Assembly (NCBI RefSeq): GCF_007679325.1
Contig: NZ_VEGI01000001.1
Coordinates: forward strand, 930,001-994,000
Direction of reading: 5' to 3'
DNA: 64,000 nucleotides
Source: Arthrobacter sp. U41
GTDB taxonomy: Bacteria; Actinomycetota; Actinomycetes; Actinomycetales; Micrococcaceae
This document shows, piece by piece, positions 8,594 to 16,955 of the stretch (positions within the stretch are counted from its first letter, which is position 1; every line of letters starts with the position of its first letter). A model generated the notes under the pieces. That model saw only the letters and a program-made list of their open reading frames with translations. It was not told the DNA's origin and did no database searches. The position numbers and the translations under genes are program-made.

Positions 8594-9841
8594 GTGGCCT
8601 CCTCCGAAAACATCGTGATCGTGGGCGGCGGCCTGGCCGGCGCCACCGCGGCCAAGACCCTCCGCGCGGAAGGTCACGGCGGGCCGGTGATCCTGCTGGC
8701 GGAGGAGCGGCACCACCCTTACCTGCGACCACCGCTGTCCAAGGACTACCTCCTGGCCAAAGCCGACGACGACGCCCTGCCGGTGGTTCCGGCGGGCTGG
8801 TACGCGGAGAACGGGGTGGACCTGCAGCTGGACACCACCGTCACGCGGATTGATCCGGGGGCCCGCAGCGTGATTCTTTCGGACGGACGGGCGCTGGGCT
8901 ACTCCACGCTGCTGCTGGCCACCGGGGCGCGTCCCCGGCACATTCCGCTGCCCGGAAGCGACCTGGAGGGGGTTAGCACTTTCCGCACCGTGGAGGACAG
9001 CCGCCGCCTGCGCGCCGCCCTGGCCGACGGCGGCCGGAACGTCGTGATGATCGGTTCGGGTTGGATCGGGATGGAGCTGGCCGCCGCGGCGAGCGCCTAC
9101 GGGAATTCCGTCACGCTGCTCGGGCTGGAGGAGGTGCCGCTGGGTGCCGCGATCGGGCCGGAACTGGGCGGTTTCTTCCGTTCGCTGCACGAAGCGAACG
9201 GCGTCCGCTTCCGGCTCCCCGCCTCGGCCGCCGGGATCAGCGGCCAGTCGGGCCGGGTCACGGGCGTGGTCACGGATGCCGGGGAGGTCCTGCCCGCGGA
9301 CCTGGTGGTCATCGCCGTCGGGGTGGTCCCCGAGGTGTCCCTGGCCGGGGCTGCGGGGATCGCACTGGACAACGGCATCCTCACGGATGCCTCGCTGCGG
9401 ACTTCGGCGCCCGGGATCTTTGCCGCCGGCGACGTCGCGAACGCACTGCATCCCTTCACCGGAGAGCACCACCGCAGCGAACACTGGTCCAATGCCCTCA
9501 ATGGGGGCAAAGTGGCAGCCAAGGCGATGCTCGGGCGGGACGCCTCCCTGGACACGGTCCCCTACTTCTACACCGACCAGTTCGACGTCAGCATGGAGTA
9601 CTCCGGCTTCCCGTCACTCGTCTCGGGGCCGCCCGCCATCCGGGGTTCACTGGAGGGCAGGGAGTTCCTCGCCTTCTGGCAGCGCGGCGGCCGGGTAGTG
9701 GCTGGCATGAGCGTCAACTGGCCGCGTTCCGCCAAGCCGCAAAAGCTGATCAAGCAGCTCATCTCGGCGAAAACCGCCGTGAGCCCTGCCGCCCTGGCCG
9801 ATCCGGACGTCCCGCTCGACGGGCTCCTGCCGGAAGCCTAG
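8594..9841 (+). CDS. FAD/NAD(P)-dependent ferredoxin (rubredoxin) reductase-like oxidoreductase
   Basis: A 415-residue flavoprotein of the AlkT/rhodocoxin-reductase type, which passes electrons from NAD(P)H to a ferredoxin or similar carrier. The FAD dinucleotide fold is at the N-terminus ([18 protein letters not shown]), followed by [14 protein letters not shown]. The NAD(P) fold is near the middle ([17 protein letters not shown]), and the second FAD motif [14 protein letters not shown] is followed by [10 protein letters not shown]. The start is uncertain: GTG at 8594 places the FAD motif normally and follows AGGA at a somewhat long distance; an in-frame GTG at 8564 is the alternative. No ferredoxin gene is adjacent, so the partner is unknown. 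The stop overlaps the convergent cysteine desulfurase stop within CTAG. Confidence 0.85.
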   Translation: MASSENIVIVGGGLAGATAAKTLRAEGHGGPVILLAEERHHPYLRPPLSKDYLLAKADDDALPVVPAGWYAENGVDLQLDTTVTRIDPGARSVILSDGRALGYSTLLLATGARPRHIPLPGSDLEGVSTFRTVEDSRRLRAALADGGRNVVMIGSGWIGMELAAAASAYGNSVTLLGLEEVPLGAAIGPELGGFFRSLHEANGVRFRLPASAAGISGQSGRVTGVVTDAGEVLPADLVVIAVGVVPEVSLAGAAGIALDNGILTDASLRTSAPGIFAAGDVANALHPFTGEHHRSEHWSNALNGGKVAAKAMLGRDASLDTVPYFYTDQFDVSMEYSGFPSLVSGPPAIRGSLEGREFLAFWQRGGRVVAGMSVNWPRSAKPQKLIKQLISAKTAVSPAALADPDVPLDGLLPEA

Positions 9842-11067
9842 TCCGTGGCGGCGGACTGGCGGGCGACGGTGCCGGCGGTCTGGATGCTGGACTCGTGGCC
9901 GGCCATGCCGGCCTGCCGCGCACGGGTGTAGGCTCCCGGCAGCGCCGCCAGCAGCGCGTCGACGTCGGCCCCGGTGGAGGAATGCCCCAGGCTGAACCGC
10001 TGGGCGCCGCGGGCCGTGTCCTCATCCAGTCCCATGGCCAGCAGCACGTGGGACGGCCGCGGGACCCCCGCCGTGCAGGCCGACCCGGTGGAGGATTCGA
10101 CCCCGGCCAGATCGAGCAGGAACAACAGTGAGTCGCCTTCGCAGCCGGGGAAGGTGAAGTGGGCGTTGCCCGGCAGCCGCCCGTGGCCGGGGGCCCCGCG
10201 CAGTACGGCGTCGGGCACCGCAGCCAGGACGCCGTCGATCAGTGTGTCCCGGAGGGCAGCAATGCGTGCCGCTTCCTCCGGAAGGTTGGCGGCGACGGCT
10301 TCGGCCGCCGCGGCAAAGGCTGCAATGGAGGCGGTGTCCAGGGTCCCGGAGCGGACGTCCCGTTCCTGTCCCCCGCCGTGCTGCACCGGGGTCAGCTTCA
10401 CGTCGCGGCCCAGCATCAGCGCTCCGACGCCGACCGGGCCGCCGATCTTGTGCCCCGAGATGGACATGGCGTCCAGCCCGGAGGCGCGGAAATCCACGGG
10501 AACGGAGCCGAAGGCCTGGACGGCGTCGGAGTGGACCGGGACGCCGGCCCGGTGCGCCAGTTCGACGATCTCTGGCACGGGCTGGATGCTGCCGACTTCG
10601 TTGTTGGCCCACATCACCGTGACCAGGGCGATCGAGGCGGGGTCCCGGGACAGCTCGGCCTCCAGCACGGCCAGGTCCACGACGCCGTCCGCATCCACCG
10701 GCAGCCAGGACACCTCGGCACCCTCGTGCCGCTCGAGCCATTCGACAGTGTCCAGCACCGCGTGGTGTTCGACGGCGGAGCACAGGATGCGCGTGCGCTG
10801 CGGGTTCCCTGCGCGCCGGGCCCAGTAGAGGCCTTTCACGGCAAGGTTGTCGGCTTCGGTTCCGCCCGAGGTAAAGATGACTTCGGAGGGGTGCGCCCCG
10901 GCCGCGGCAGCCAGCACCTCGCGGGCGTCCTCGACGGCGCGGCGGGCGCGGCGGCCCGATCCGTGGAGTGAGGACGGGTTGCCCGTGCGGGCCAGTTCAC
11001 GGGTCAGCGCCGCCAGGGCCTCAGGGGCGAGGGTGGTGGTGGCGGCATGGTCAAGGTATACGGGCAC
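9838..11067 (-). CDS. Cysteine desulfurase, NifS/IscS family
   Basis: A 409-residue PLP enzyme that removes sulfur from cysteine as a persulfide for tRNA thiolation or Fe-S assembly. It starts [11 protein letters not shown], the family signature. The PLP-stacking histidine is in SAVEHHAVL (His101), the Schiff-base lysine is Lys207 in [10 protein letters not shown], and the catalytic cysteine is Cys331 in STGSACTAG. The active-site loop is of the longer class I type. No scaffold (IscU/SufU) gene is adjacent, while mnmA is close by on the same strand, so supply of sulfur to MnmA is a reasonable inference. Expression from its own promoter is likely because the neighbour between it and mnmA is on the opposite strand. 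Confidence 0.93.
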   Translation of the reverse strand: MPVYLDHAATTTLAPEALAALTRELARTGNPSSLHGSGRRARRAVEDAREVLAAAAGAHPSEVIFTSGGTEADNLAVKGLYWARRAGNPQRTRILCSAVEHHAVLDTVEWLERHEGAEVSWLPVDADGVVDLAVLEAELSRDPASIALVTVMWANNEVGSIQPVPEIVELAHRAGVPVHSDAVQAFGSVPVDFRASGLDAMSISGHKIGGPVGVGALMLGRDVKLTPVQHGGGQERDVRSGTLDTASIAAFAAAAEAVAANLPEEAARIAALRDTLIDGVLAAVPDAVLRGAPGHGRLPGNAHFTFPGCEGDSLLFLLDLAGVESSTGSACTAGVPRPSHVLLAMGLDEDTARGAQRFSLGHSSTGADVDALLAALPGAYTRARQAGMAGHESSIQTAGTVARQSAATD

Positions 11068-11117
11068 AGGGCAATTCTACCCGCGGTCCCGGCGCGGCAT
11101 TGGTGTACATTCGAGCG

Positions 11118-12086
11118 GTGAAAGCGTCCTTGTACCTCGTCCTGGCCACACTCTTCTGGTCCGGGAATTTCATAGTCGCCCAGGTCGCCGTCGCCTCCAT
11201 GACGCCCCTGGACCTGACGTTCTGGCGCTGGACGCTGGCCGCCGTGCCGCTGGTGCTGCTGGCCCATTTCGTGGAGAAGCCGGACTGGCGCGCGGTGCTG
11301 CGCCGCTGGCCGGTGCTCCTCCTTCTCAGTGTGCTGGGCATGAGCGGCTACACGCTTCTGCTGTACGGCGCCCTGGGCCACACCTCGGCCATGAACGCGT
11401 CGCTGATCACGGCGGCCAACCCGGCGCTGATCGTTGTCCTGGCGATGGTCCTGACGGGCGAGAGGACCACGCGGCGGGGCTGGTTCGGCATCGTGCTTGG
11501 CCTTCTTGGCGTCCTGCTGGTGTTGACCCGGGGCGAGCTGCAGCGGGTGGTCAGCCTGTCCCTGAATATTGGTGAGGTCATGATGATCGGCGCGATCCTC
11601 GTCTGGGGCTGCTACACGATCATTGCCCGCAGGCTGGACGTTCCGGCCATTACGGCCACCGCGACGCAGGTGGTGATCGCCGGCGTGACGCTGGCGCCCT
11701 TCGCCGTCGCCGCGGACGTGCGGCTTCCCCAGACTCAGGCCGAGGCGTGGTCGCTGGCCTACATCGTGGTCTTCCCGTCCCTGGGCGCCTACCTCCTGTG
11801 GAACCTTGCGCTGAAGACCACCGCGCCGGGCACCGCCGGGAACTACCTCAACCTGATTGTGGTCTTCACGGCAGTGATCACCGTGGTGCTGGGGACACCG
11901 CTCACCATCGTCCAGGTCGCGGGCGGCCTGTTGGTGGTCGCCGGTGTGCTGCTGACCGGGACGAAGCCGCGGGCCAAGTCCCCGGCGGACACTCTTCCGG
12001 CTTCCACAGTCCCGGCACCGCCTGCCCCGGCTCCCGCCGCGCCGGCGGCCTCCGGCCCCACCCCGACGCGCCGCCACACACCCTAG
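11118..12086 (+). CDS. EamA/DMT-superfamily transporter
   Basis: A 322-residue integral membrane protein with two EamA repeats of about five helices each, the fold of drug/metabolite exporters. The first repeat begins YLVLATLFWSGNFIVAQVAV and includes HTSAMNASLITAANPALIVV; the second begins GEVMMIGAILVWGCYTIIAR and ends in NLIVVFTAVITVVL. The C-terminal 40 residues are Pro/Ala-rich and look disordered. I use the GTG at 11118 (VKASLYLV); a GTG five codons upstream would also work. The substrate is unknown. The stop is interlocked with the stop of the convergent regulator gene in CTAG at 12083-12086. Confidence 0.85.
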   Translation: MKASLYLVLATLFWSGNFIVAQVAVASMTPLDLTFWRWTLAAVPLVLLAHFVEKPDWRAVLRRWPVLLLLSVLGMSGYTLLLYGALGHTSAMNASLITAANPALIVVLAMVLTGERTTRRGWFGIVLGLLGVLLVLTRGELQRVVSLSLNIGEVMMIGAILVWGCYTIIARRLDVPAITATATQVVIAGVTLAPFAVAADVRLPQTQAEAWSLAYIVVFPSLGAYLLWNLALKTTAPGTAGNYLNLIVVFTAVITVVLGTPLTIVQVAGGLLVVAGVLLTGTKPRAKSPADTLPASTVPAPPAPAPAAPAASGPTPTRRHTP

Positions 12087-12817
12087 GGCCGGATCCGGGC
12101 GCAGCACTGCGCCGGCTGCGCGGCGCCCTGGGCGCGAAGCTCGTCGATGGCGAGTGCCTGCACCCGGCCCGGATCGATGCCGCACCCCGCCGCGGCCCCG
12201 CCCAGGAACGCACCGTTCATGGCGCAGACCACCTCGGTGTGGCCCTCGGCGATCCGGTGGAAGGGGCAGTTGAGCAGCACCAGACCACCCTCGCCGTCGT
12301 CCTCCGGACGGTAGCCCTCCGCCGCGAGGAACCCGGCAAAGTCGGTGCCGGCCGCTGCCGGCCGCGCGCCATCCTGTTCCGCCTCGCCGGCCCTGGCCTG
12401 GGCTGCCGCCAGCCCCCGGGCGTAAGCGGTCCGCACCAGCGCTTCGCGGGCGGAACCACCGCCGGCCGCCGACTCCTCGATGGCCGAGACAAGCAGTTCG
12501 GCGGCCAGATCGTAGTTTCGGTCCGGCACCGAGGCAGCGACTTCCCGGACGGCGGCCAGATACAGCTTGGCCGGCCGGCCAGACCCCGGCCCTCCCCTGC
12601 CGCCAAGCTTCCGGAATTCCACGGCCAGAAGCCCATCCTGCACCAGCCTGTCCAGCTGGAAGGACGCCGTGCTGCGGGGCAGGCCGAGGGCTCCGGCGGC
12701 GTCGTCGCGGCTGACGGCACGGCCGGCCGAGGCGACAAAATCGAACAGCTTCCGGCGGCTCTCGTCCCCCAGTGAGGCGACGGCCGCAATCCTGCGGTTC
12801 CAAGGGGATCGGATCAT
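12083..12817 (-). CDS. SufR-like HTH transcriptional regulator with C-terminal cysteine cluster
   Basis: A 244-residue regulator. Residues about 8-70 form a winged helix-turn-helix (GDESRRKLFDFVASAG, then DDAAGALGLPRSTASFQLDR), followed by the RPAKLY motif of the DeoR/SufR-type group. The C-terminal half has CPFHRIAEGHTEVVC, GCGIDP and a final QCCARIRP: cysteines at 184, 198, 212, 238 and 239, in the arrangement used by SufR-like proteins to bind a [4Fe-4S] or [2Fe-2S] cluster. It is therefore probably a redox or Fe-S status sensor; this is inference. It is divergent from the DoxX gene, and the shared region holds a perfect 8-bp inverted repeat that is a likely binding site. Confidence 0.8.
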   Translation of the reverse strand: MIRSPWNRRIAAVASLGDESRRKLFDFVASAGRAVSRDDAAGALGLPRSTASFQLDRLVQDGLLAVEFRKLGGRGGPGSGRPAKLYLAAVREVAASVPDRNYDLAAELLVSAIEESAAGGGSAREALVRTAYARGLAAAQARAGEAEQDGARPAAAGTDFAGFLAAEGYRPEDDGEGGLVLLNCPFHRIAEGHTEVVCAMNGAFLGGAAAGCGIDPGRVQALAIDELRAQGAAQPAQCCARIRP

Positions 12818-12830
12818 AAAATCAGCCTAG

Positions 12831-12838
12831 CTCTAAAA
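12831..12838. promoter_or_regulatory. Possible operator half-site (CTCTAAAA) near the regulator start
   Basis: CTCTAAAA at 12831-12838 resembles one arm of the site at 12868-12896 and lies 14 bp upstream of the regulator ATG (12817). A partner arm at the same 13-base spacing is poor (CTTAATCC), so this is at best a half-site for autoregulation. Confidence 0.3.
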
Positions 12839-12867
12839 ACAAGATTCATTGCTTAATCCCTGCGCCC

Positions 12868-12896
12868 TTCTAAAATCATGTTACCCACTTTTAGAA
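12868..12896. promoter_or_regulatory. Putative operator, TTCTAAAA-N13-TTTTAGAA
   Basis: Perfect 8-bp arms at 12868-12875 and 12889-12896, centre-to-centre 21 bp, i.e. two helical turns. The right arm runs into the AGAAGGAG ribosome site of the DoxX gene (ATG at 12906), so a bound protein would block doxX expression. The site is 51-79 bp upstream of the divergent regulator gene. Confidence 0.65.
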
Positions 12897-12905
12897 GGAG
12901 TCGTG

Positions 12906-13334
12906 ATGAAATCCCCTGCATCCATCGCCACGCCCGCCCGGCCACTGGCCGCGGCTCCCGAGCGGCAGGCTTTCCTGCTTCTCCGAACAGTCTTCACCGT
13001 TGCGCCGGTGGTCTTCGGCCTCGACAAGTTCACCAATCTGCTCACCGACTGGACCATGTACCTGGCGCCCGTGGTCACCACCGTGGTCCCGCTTCCGGCG
13101 CAGACCATCATGTACGTCGTTGGCGTCGTCGAGATCGCCGCCGGCCTGGCGGTTGCCCTGAAACCGCGCTTCGGCTCGCTGCTCGTGGCCGTGTGGCTTC
13201 TCGGAATCATCATCAACCTCATCATCCTGGGCGATTTCTACGACGTGGCCCTGCGGGACTTCGGCCTGCTGGTCGGGGCCCTGGCGCTGAATCGGCTCTC
13301 GCCAACAAGGCCCTCGAGGACAAAACAGGACTGA
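12906..13334 (+). CDS. DoxX family membrane protein
   Basis: A 142-residue protein with four predicted membrane segments. Family features are RTVFTVAPVVFGLDKFTNLL near the N-terminus, VVGVVEIAAGLAVALKP in the middle, and the last helix with DFGLLVGALALNRLS. DoxX-like proteins are associated with quinone or thiosulfate redox reactions and, in mycobacteria, with oxidative-stress complexes; the role here is not established. The ATG is supported by AAGGAG at good spacing. It is divergent from the SufR-like regulator, and the operator overlapping its ribosome site makes it the best candidate target of that regulator. Confidence 0.8.
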   Translation: MKSPASIATPARPLAAAPERQAFLLLRTVFTVAPVVFGLDKFTNLLTDWTMYLAPVVTTVVPLPAQTIMYVVGVVEIAAGLAVALKPRFGSLLVAVWLLGIIINLIILGDFYDVALRDFGLLVGALALNRLSPTRPSRTKQD

Positions 13335-13335
13335 C

Positions 13336-13365
13336 GGGTTCCGGGCCGACGGGTTCCGGGCCGAC
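13336..13365. repeat. Two tandem copies of a 15-bp unit
   Basis: GACGGGTTCCGGGCC is present twice in direct tandem just after the doxX stop. No function is apparent; it may be a slippage product at the 3' end. Confidence 0.7.
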
Positions 13366-13386
13366 TGAGGAGTCAGCCGGAGCGCG

Positions 13387-13408
13387 GAGTCGGCCCGACG
13401 GCCGACTC
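13387..13408. terminator. Hairpin between convergent doxX and lipoprotein genes
   Basis: GAGTCGGC at 13387-13394 pairs with GCCGACTC at 13401-13408 around a 6-base loop. It touches the stop codon of the minus-strand lipoprotein gene and may terminate both strands. There is no clear T-run. Confidence 0.45.
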
Positions 13409-14138
13409 AGCCGGGCGGAACGACGGCGATCCGCGCTTCAACGTCGCCCCGCGCCGCGGCCAGCGACCGCGCGTTGGGGCACGAAACGGACAGGTACACG
13501 GACGAGCCCGCTTTGCTGAACAACCGGGCGTAGACAGCGGTGGCCCTGGCACCTGCCCGCTCCCCGCCCGTCAACACCAGCACGTCGACGCGCGGAGCGG
13601 GCCCGCCGGGTTCGCCACCCCAGCGCAGTGTCGCCGGCTTCAGGTACCCGGGAAGGATGCTCGCGTCCAGGTACCGGAAGAGCGCCTCCGTGGACGCTTT
13701 GTCGTCCCCGGCGACGGCGAGGGCTGACTGGTTGGTCCGTACCTTTGCCGATGCCACACAGCCATCCTCTTTGACGTACTGGCTCGCGCCGGCCACGTTC
13801 TCCGCGCCGGGCTTCCATACCCGCACCTCCCGCAGCCCGTCGGAAAGCTGGATGGGCACGCCGGCCGCCAGAGTCGCCCCGGCAGCGAAGGGCATGTCCT
13901 TCGCGGCCACGGCAGCGGCGTCATAACCGGGTGTGATGGTGGGGGTGGCGAGGGTCGGAGTCGCCGGTGCCGCATTGGGGGCCGCGGGGTCAGGAATACC
14001 GACGCTGCAGCCGGCCAGGGCCGTCGACACTGCGAGCGCCAGGAAGGCGCGCCTCCCCCGGTGCACGGACCGCGCGCGGCGCGAACCAACCCCTGCGGCC
14101 GACGCCGCCGTCATCCCGGCTTCCAGCCTGCTTCCCAT
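13407..14138 (-). CDS. Hypothetical lipoprotein
   Basis: A 243-residue protein of unknown function. The N-terminus has an Arg-rich stretch (RRARSVHRGRR), a hydrophobic segment and the lipobox LAGC with Cys44, so it should be lipid-anchored on the outer face of the membrane. A start at the second ATG (residue 9) would give a more normal signal length. A Pro/Thr/Ala spacer (residues about 48-70) follows, then a globular region with two further cysteines (EDGCVASAK and SVSCPNAR) that may form a disulfide. No enzymatic motif is visible. It lies downstream of the diacylglycerol-kinase-like gene on the same strand, about 117 bp away. Confidence 0.7.
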   Translation of the reverse strand: MGSRLEAGMTAASAAGVGSRRARSVHRGRRAFLALAVSTALAGCSVGIPDPAAPNAAPATPTLATPTITPGYDAAAVAAKDMPFAAGATLAAGVPIQLSDGLREVRVWKPGAENVAGASQYVKEDGCVASAKVRTNQSALAVAGDDKASTEALFRYLDASILPGYLKPATLRWGGEPGGPAPRVDVLVLTGGERAGARATAVYARLFSKAGSSVYLSVSCPNARSLAAARGDVEARIAVVPPG

Positions 14139-14255
14139 GCCCCGCCTCCGCTCTGCCGCTTCGCTTTACCGCCCGGGTTACCGCCCGGGCCTCCGCACGA
14201 TTCTAGACTCACCGGTTCCGCGCCACGGAAGGCCCGTCCGGCGTCCGGCCCGCGG

Positions 14256-15158
14256 CTACGCCAGGACGCGGATGGCTCCGGGAATCACTTCGATGGTGAG
14301 GGGCAGCGGGCCGATCCGTTCCCCGTCGGCGTAGGCCACCACGTTTTCGGCGGACAGTTCCACTGTGCGGACGCGCCTGATGTGCACGGCCGGATGCCCG
14401 AGATGGCCGCCGGAAAAGACCCGGGGAAAGACTTTCAGCAGGCCCGTCCGGGAGAGCGGGCCGACGATGAACAGGTCCAGGTAGCCGTCGTCGAGCACGG
14501 CGTCAGGCGTGACCTTCATTCCGCCGCCAATCGACTGCCCGTTGGCGACGGAGATCAGCATGGCGCCCTGCCGCCAGGTCCCGCCGTCGGCGGTAACGGT
14601 GTAATTGATGGCCCGGAACGAGGCGAGTTCGCGGAGCATGGCCAGATAGTAGCGCGCCTTGCCGCGGGGCCACCGCCAGGCGTTGGCCCGTTCATTGACG
14701 GCCGCGTCGAACCCGGCGGACACCACACCGGCGAACCAGCGGGACGTCCCGCCGGAGGACACCCGTCCGGCGTCGATCATCCGCCCGCCGGCGGCCAGGG
14801 CTGCGAGCACGGCTGCACAGGCGCCGGGGATGTCGTGGACCGGCACTCCCAGAGAGCGCGCCATATCGTTTCCGGTGCCGGTGGGGACGATCCCCAGCGG
14901 GACCGCGCCGAAGGGCATGCCCAACCCTGCGAGCGCATTGACCCCGAGGTGGACCATGCCGTCTCCGCCCACCATCACGAGGGCATCCACGCCGGAGGCC
15001 AGCGCCTTGTCCACGGACGCCGCCAGCGCGTCGTAGCTGTCCTCACACAGGAGCAGGACCCCGGCCCCTGCGGCCCGGAAGCACGCCGCTGCTTCGTTGC
15101 CGGCGTGCAACCCGCGGCCAAAGGATGCCCGCGGGTTGACGGCAACGGCGATCTTCAT
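14256..15158 (-). CDS. Diacylglycerol kinase-like lipid kinase (DAGK catalytic domain)
   Basis: A 300-residue protein of the DgkB/YegS-type family, which phosphorylates diacylglycerol or related lipids. The ATG at 15158 gives the canonical opening MKIAVAVNPRASFGRG. The nucleotide-binding GGDG motif is seen in ALVMVGGDGMVHLGVNAL, followed by PLGIVPTGTGNDMARSLGVP. The C-terminal beta-domain contains DGYLDLFIVGPLSR and YADGERIGPLPLTI. There are no membrane segments; it likely acts at the inner face of the membrane. It is divergent from the J-domain gene. Confidence 0.88.
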   Translation of the reverse strand: MKIAVAVNPRASFGRGLHAGNEAAACFRAAGAGVLLLCEDSYDALAASVDKALASGVDALVMVGGDGMVHLGVNALAGLGMPFGAVPLGIVPTGTGNDMARSLGVPVHDIPGACAAVLAALAAGGRMIDAGRVSSGGTSRWFAGVVSAGFDAAVNERANAWRWPRGKARYYLAMLRELASFRAINYTVTADGGTWRQGAMLISVANGQSIGGGMKVTPDAVLDDGYLDLFIVGPLSRTGLLKVFPRVFSGGHLGHPAVHIRRVRTVELSAENVVAYADGERIGPLPLTIEVIPGAIRVLA

Positions 15159-15281
15159 GCGCTGAATTATGCCAGCGGTCGGGAACCTTCCGTGCCGGTA
15201 CGCTCGTTCTCCCCCTAGCCGGTTAAACTGGCCAGGCGACGCCCAGGACGGGCTGGCGCCATCGACGCAAAGGATTCTTGC

Positions 15282-16238
15282 TTGACGCAGGGCAACAGCT
15301 CGCATTACCAGGTCCTTCGGATCCCCGTGACGGCGACGGATAAGGAAATCAAGGTGGCCTACCGTAGGGCCGCCCGCACCGCGCACCCTGACCACGGCGG
15401 GGACCCTGCCGCTTTCCGGCGCGTCACCCTCGCCTATGAGACGCTGATCGATGCCAAAAGCCGGGCGGATTACGACCGCTCCTACGGCAGCGGCCGCGGC
15501 GCCTTCGCGGAACCGCCCGCTGACGAGGGGGCCCACTTTGATGCCCCGGCGGCCGGCAGCCGCGCCTCCGCCAATGTCCGGCGCCCCAATACACCCCGGA
15601 ACACCGCCTCGGACGCGCCGGTCTATATCCCGCCTTTCGAGCAGTACGCCGGGACCGGCGAAGTGCCGCTGATCCCGCAGGACCTGGCCCGCCAGCAGAT
15701 CCACGGGCTCCCCCGCAAGCGCGGTATCTTCGGGGCGGAGGCAAGGATCCAGCGGGAAATGCGCACCGTACAGCTCATCACCCGCCAGGTCCTCCCCGCC
15801 ATCCCGGCCGCCCGGCTCATCAACGGGCTGCAGTCCCCGGCGGACAACAGCCACATCGACCACGTGGTGCTCTCCGGCTACCGCATGGCGGTCATCGGCT
15901 CAATGCTGCTGCCGCCTGGCGCCTACGCCTGGAACGGCAGTGCCCTGACCCACGGCGGACGGTCCATCGCCCCGCCCCAGCTGGCCCATGTGGTGCGCCG
16001 GATGCAGGACATCTTTCCGGAGCTCAACGTCACCGGCTGGACCGTGGTCCACAGCACCGACGGCAACCTGCACGAACCGGTGATCGACCGGCACCGCCGT
16101 TCTGGCGCACACGAGACCGTCCAGGTGGTCAACGCCGCCGGGCTGGCCCGCGGCCTCAAGCAGTTCCTGGGTTCCGGCCCGGCCCCCAACACCGTCATCG
16201 TTCCCGTGCTCGCCCGGCTCCTGCGCGGGATGCACTAG
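15282..16238 (+). CDS. J-domain protein with C-terminal region of unknown function
   Basis: A 318-residue protein. The J domain occupies residues about 8-68 (SSHYQVLRIPVTATDKEIKV, HPD at 35-37, then TLIDAKSRADYDRSYG), so it should stimulate an Hsp70 such as DnaK. There is no Gly/Phe region or zinc finger, so it is not DnaJ itself. A Ser/Ala-rich linker leads to a second domain from about residue 155, with HIDHVVLSGYRMAVIGSML and GWTVVHSTDG. The spacing of IDHVV and VIGSM recalls the NERD nuclease-like fold, but the usual catalytic D/E-x-K is missing. The TTG start at 15282 is chosen because it lies just before the J domain. It is followed 21 bp later by trmL. Confidence 0.75.
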   Translation: MTQGNSSHYQVLRIPVTATDKEIKVAYRRAARTAHPDHGGDPAAFRRVTLAYETLIDAKSRADYDRSYGSGRGAFAEPPADEGAHFDAPAAGSRASANVRRPNTPRNTASDAPVYIPPFEQYAGTGEVPLIPQDLARQQIHGLPRKRGIFGAEARIQREMRTVQLITRQVLPAIPAARLINGLQSPADNSHIDHVVLSGYRMAVIGSMLLPPGAYAWNGSALTHGGRSIAPPQLAHVVRRMQDIFPELNVTGWTVVHSTDGNLHEPVIDRHRRSGAHETVQVVNAAGLARGLKQFLGSGPAPNTVIVPVLARLLRGMH

Positions 16239-16259
16239 CAGGCTCGCTAGGATGGGACG

Positions 16260-16727
16260 GTGTTCCGCATCCTCTTCCACACCCCAGAAATCCCCGGCAA
16301 TACGGGCAACGCGATCCGGCTGGCTGCCATTACGGGCGCGGAGCTGCATCTGGTCGAGCCCCTGGGGTTCGACTTCTCCGACGCCAAGCTGCGCCGGGCG
16401 GGCCTCGACTACCACGACCTCGCCGTTGTGACCGTCCATCAGGACATCGACGCCGCCTGGGCCGCCCTGGCACCGGATCGTGTCTTCGCCTTCACCTCCG
16501 ACGGTGAGGCTTCCTACACGGAAATCAGCTACCGGCCCGGTGACGTGTTGATGTTCGGCAGGGAGTCCGTGGGGCTGTCCGAGGACCTCAAGAATGACTC
16601 CCATGTCACGTCCCGCGTCCGGCTGCCGATGCTGCCTTCCCTGAGGTCGCTGAATCTTGCGAACGCCGCCTCGATCGCCGTCTACGAAGCCTGGCGCCAG
16701 AACGGATTCGCCGGCGCCAAGCTCTAG
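16260..16727 (+). CDS. trmL: tRNA (cytidine(34)-2'-O)-methyltransferase, TrmL family
   Basis: A 155-residue SPOUT methyltransferase that 2'-O-methylates the wobble base of Leu tRNAs. It starts MFRILFHTPEIPGNTGNAIR from a GTG, with the family's NxGN motif. The knotted SAM-binding C-terminus is clear: VLMFGRESVGLSE, then RLPMLPSLRSLNLANAASIA. The length fits the minimal single-domain TrmL class. It is probably co-transcribed with the upstream J-domain gene (21-bp gap). Confidence 0.92.
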   Translation: MFRILFHTPEIPGNTGNAIRLAAITGAELHLVEPLGFDFSDAKLRRAGLDYHDLAVVTVHQDIDAAWAALAPDRVFAFTSDGEASYTEISYRPGDVLMFGRESVGLSEDLKNDSHVTSRVRLPMLPSLRSLNLANAASIAVYEAWRQNGFAGAKL

Positions 16728-16955
16728 CTGACGCAACTTTTCCGGGGCTCCGCCCATCCGGTTCCACCGCTGTTCCGAATCACTTATGAAGCCCGTCAAA
16801 CCGGCAGGCCATGGGAGCGGGAAGGGAGCGAGGAGCGGCAGGTGACAGCATTGCAGGCGAACAGGCGCCCCGTCCGGGGGCCTGCAGGCGGCCGTTCCGC
16901 GGGCGGAGCCTCCCATGACCCGCGATCGGCGGCGGGCACCTTATGCTTGAAGGTG

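Noticed and set aside
12906..13334. Thiosulfate:quinone oxidoreductase (DoxDA) assignment for the DoxX protein
   Set aside because: Only the DoxX membrane domain is present with no DoxA partner, so the specific activity cannot be claimed.
15159..15863. Extended N-terminus of the diacylglycerol-kinase-like gene
   Set aside because: The extra 235 codons overlap the J-domain gene on the other strand and show no homology; the domain starts at MKIAVAVNP.
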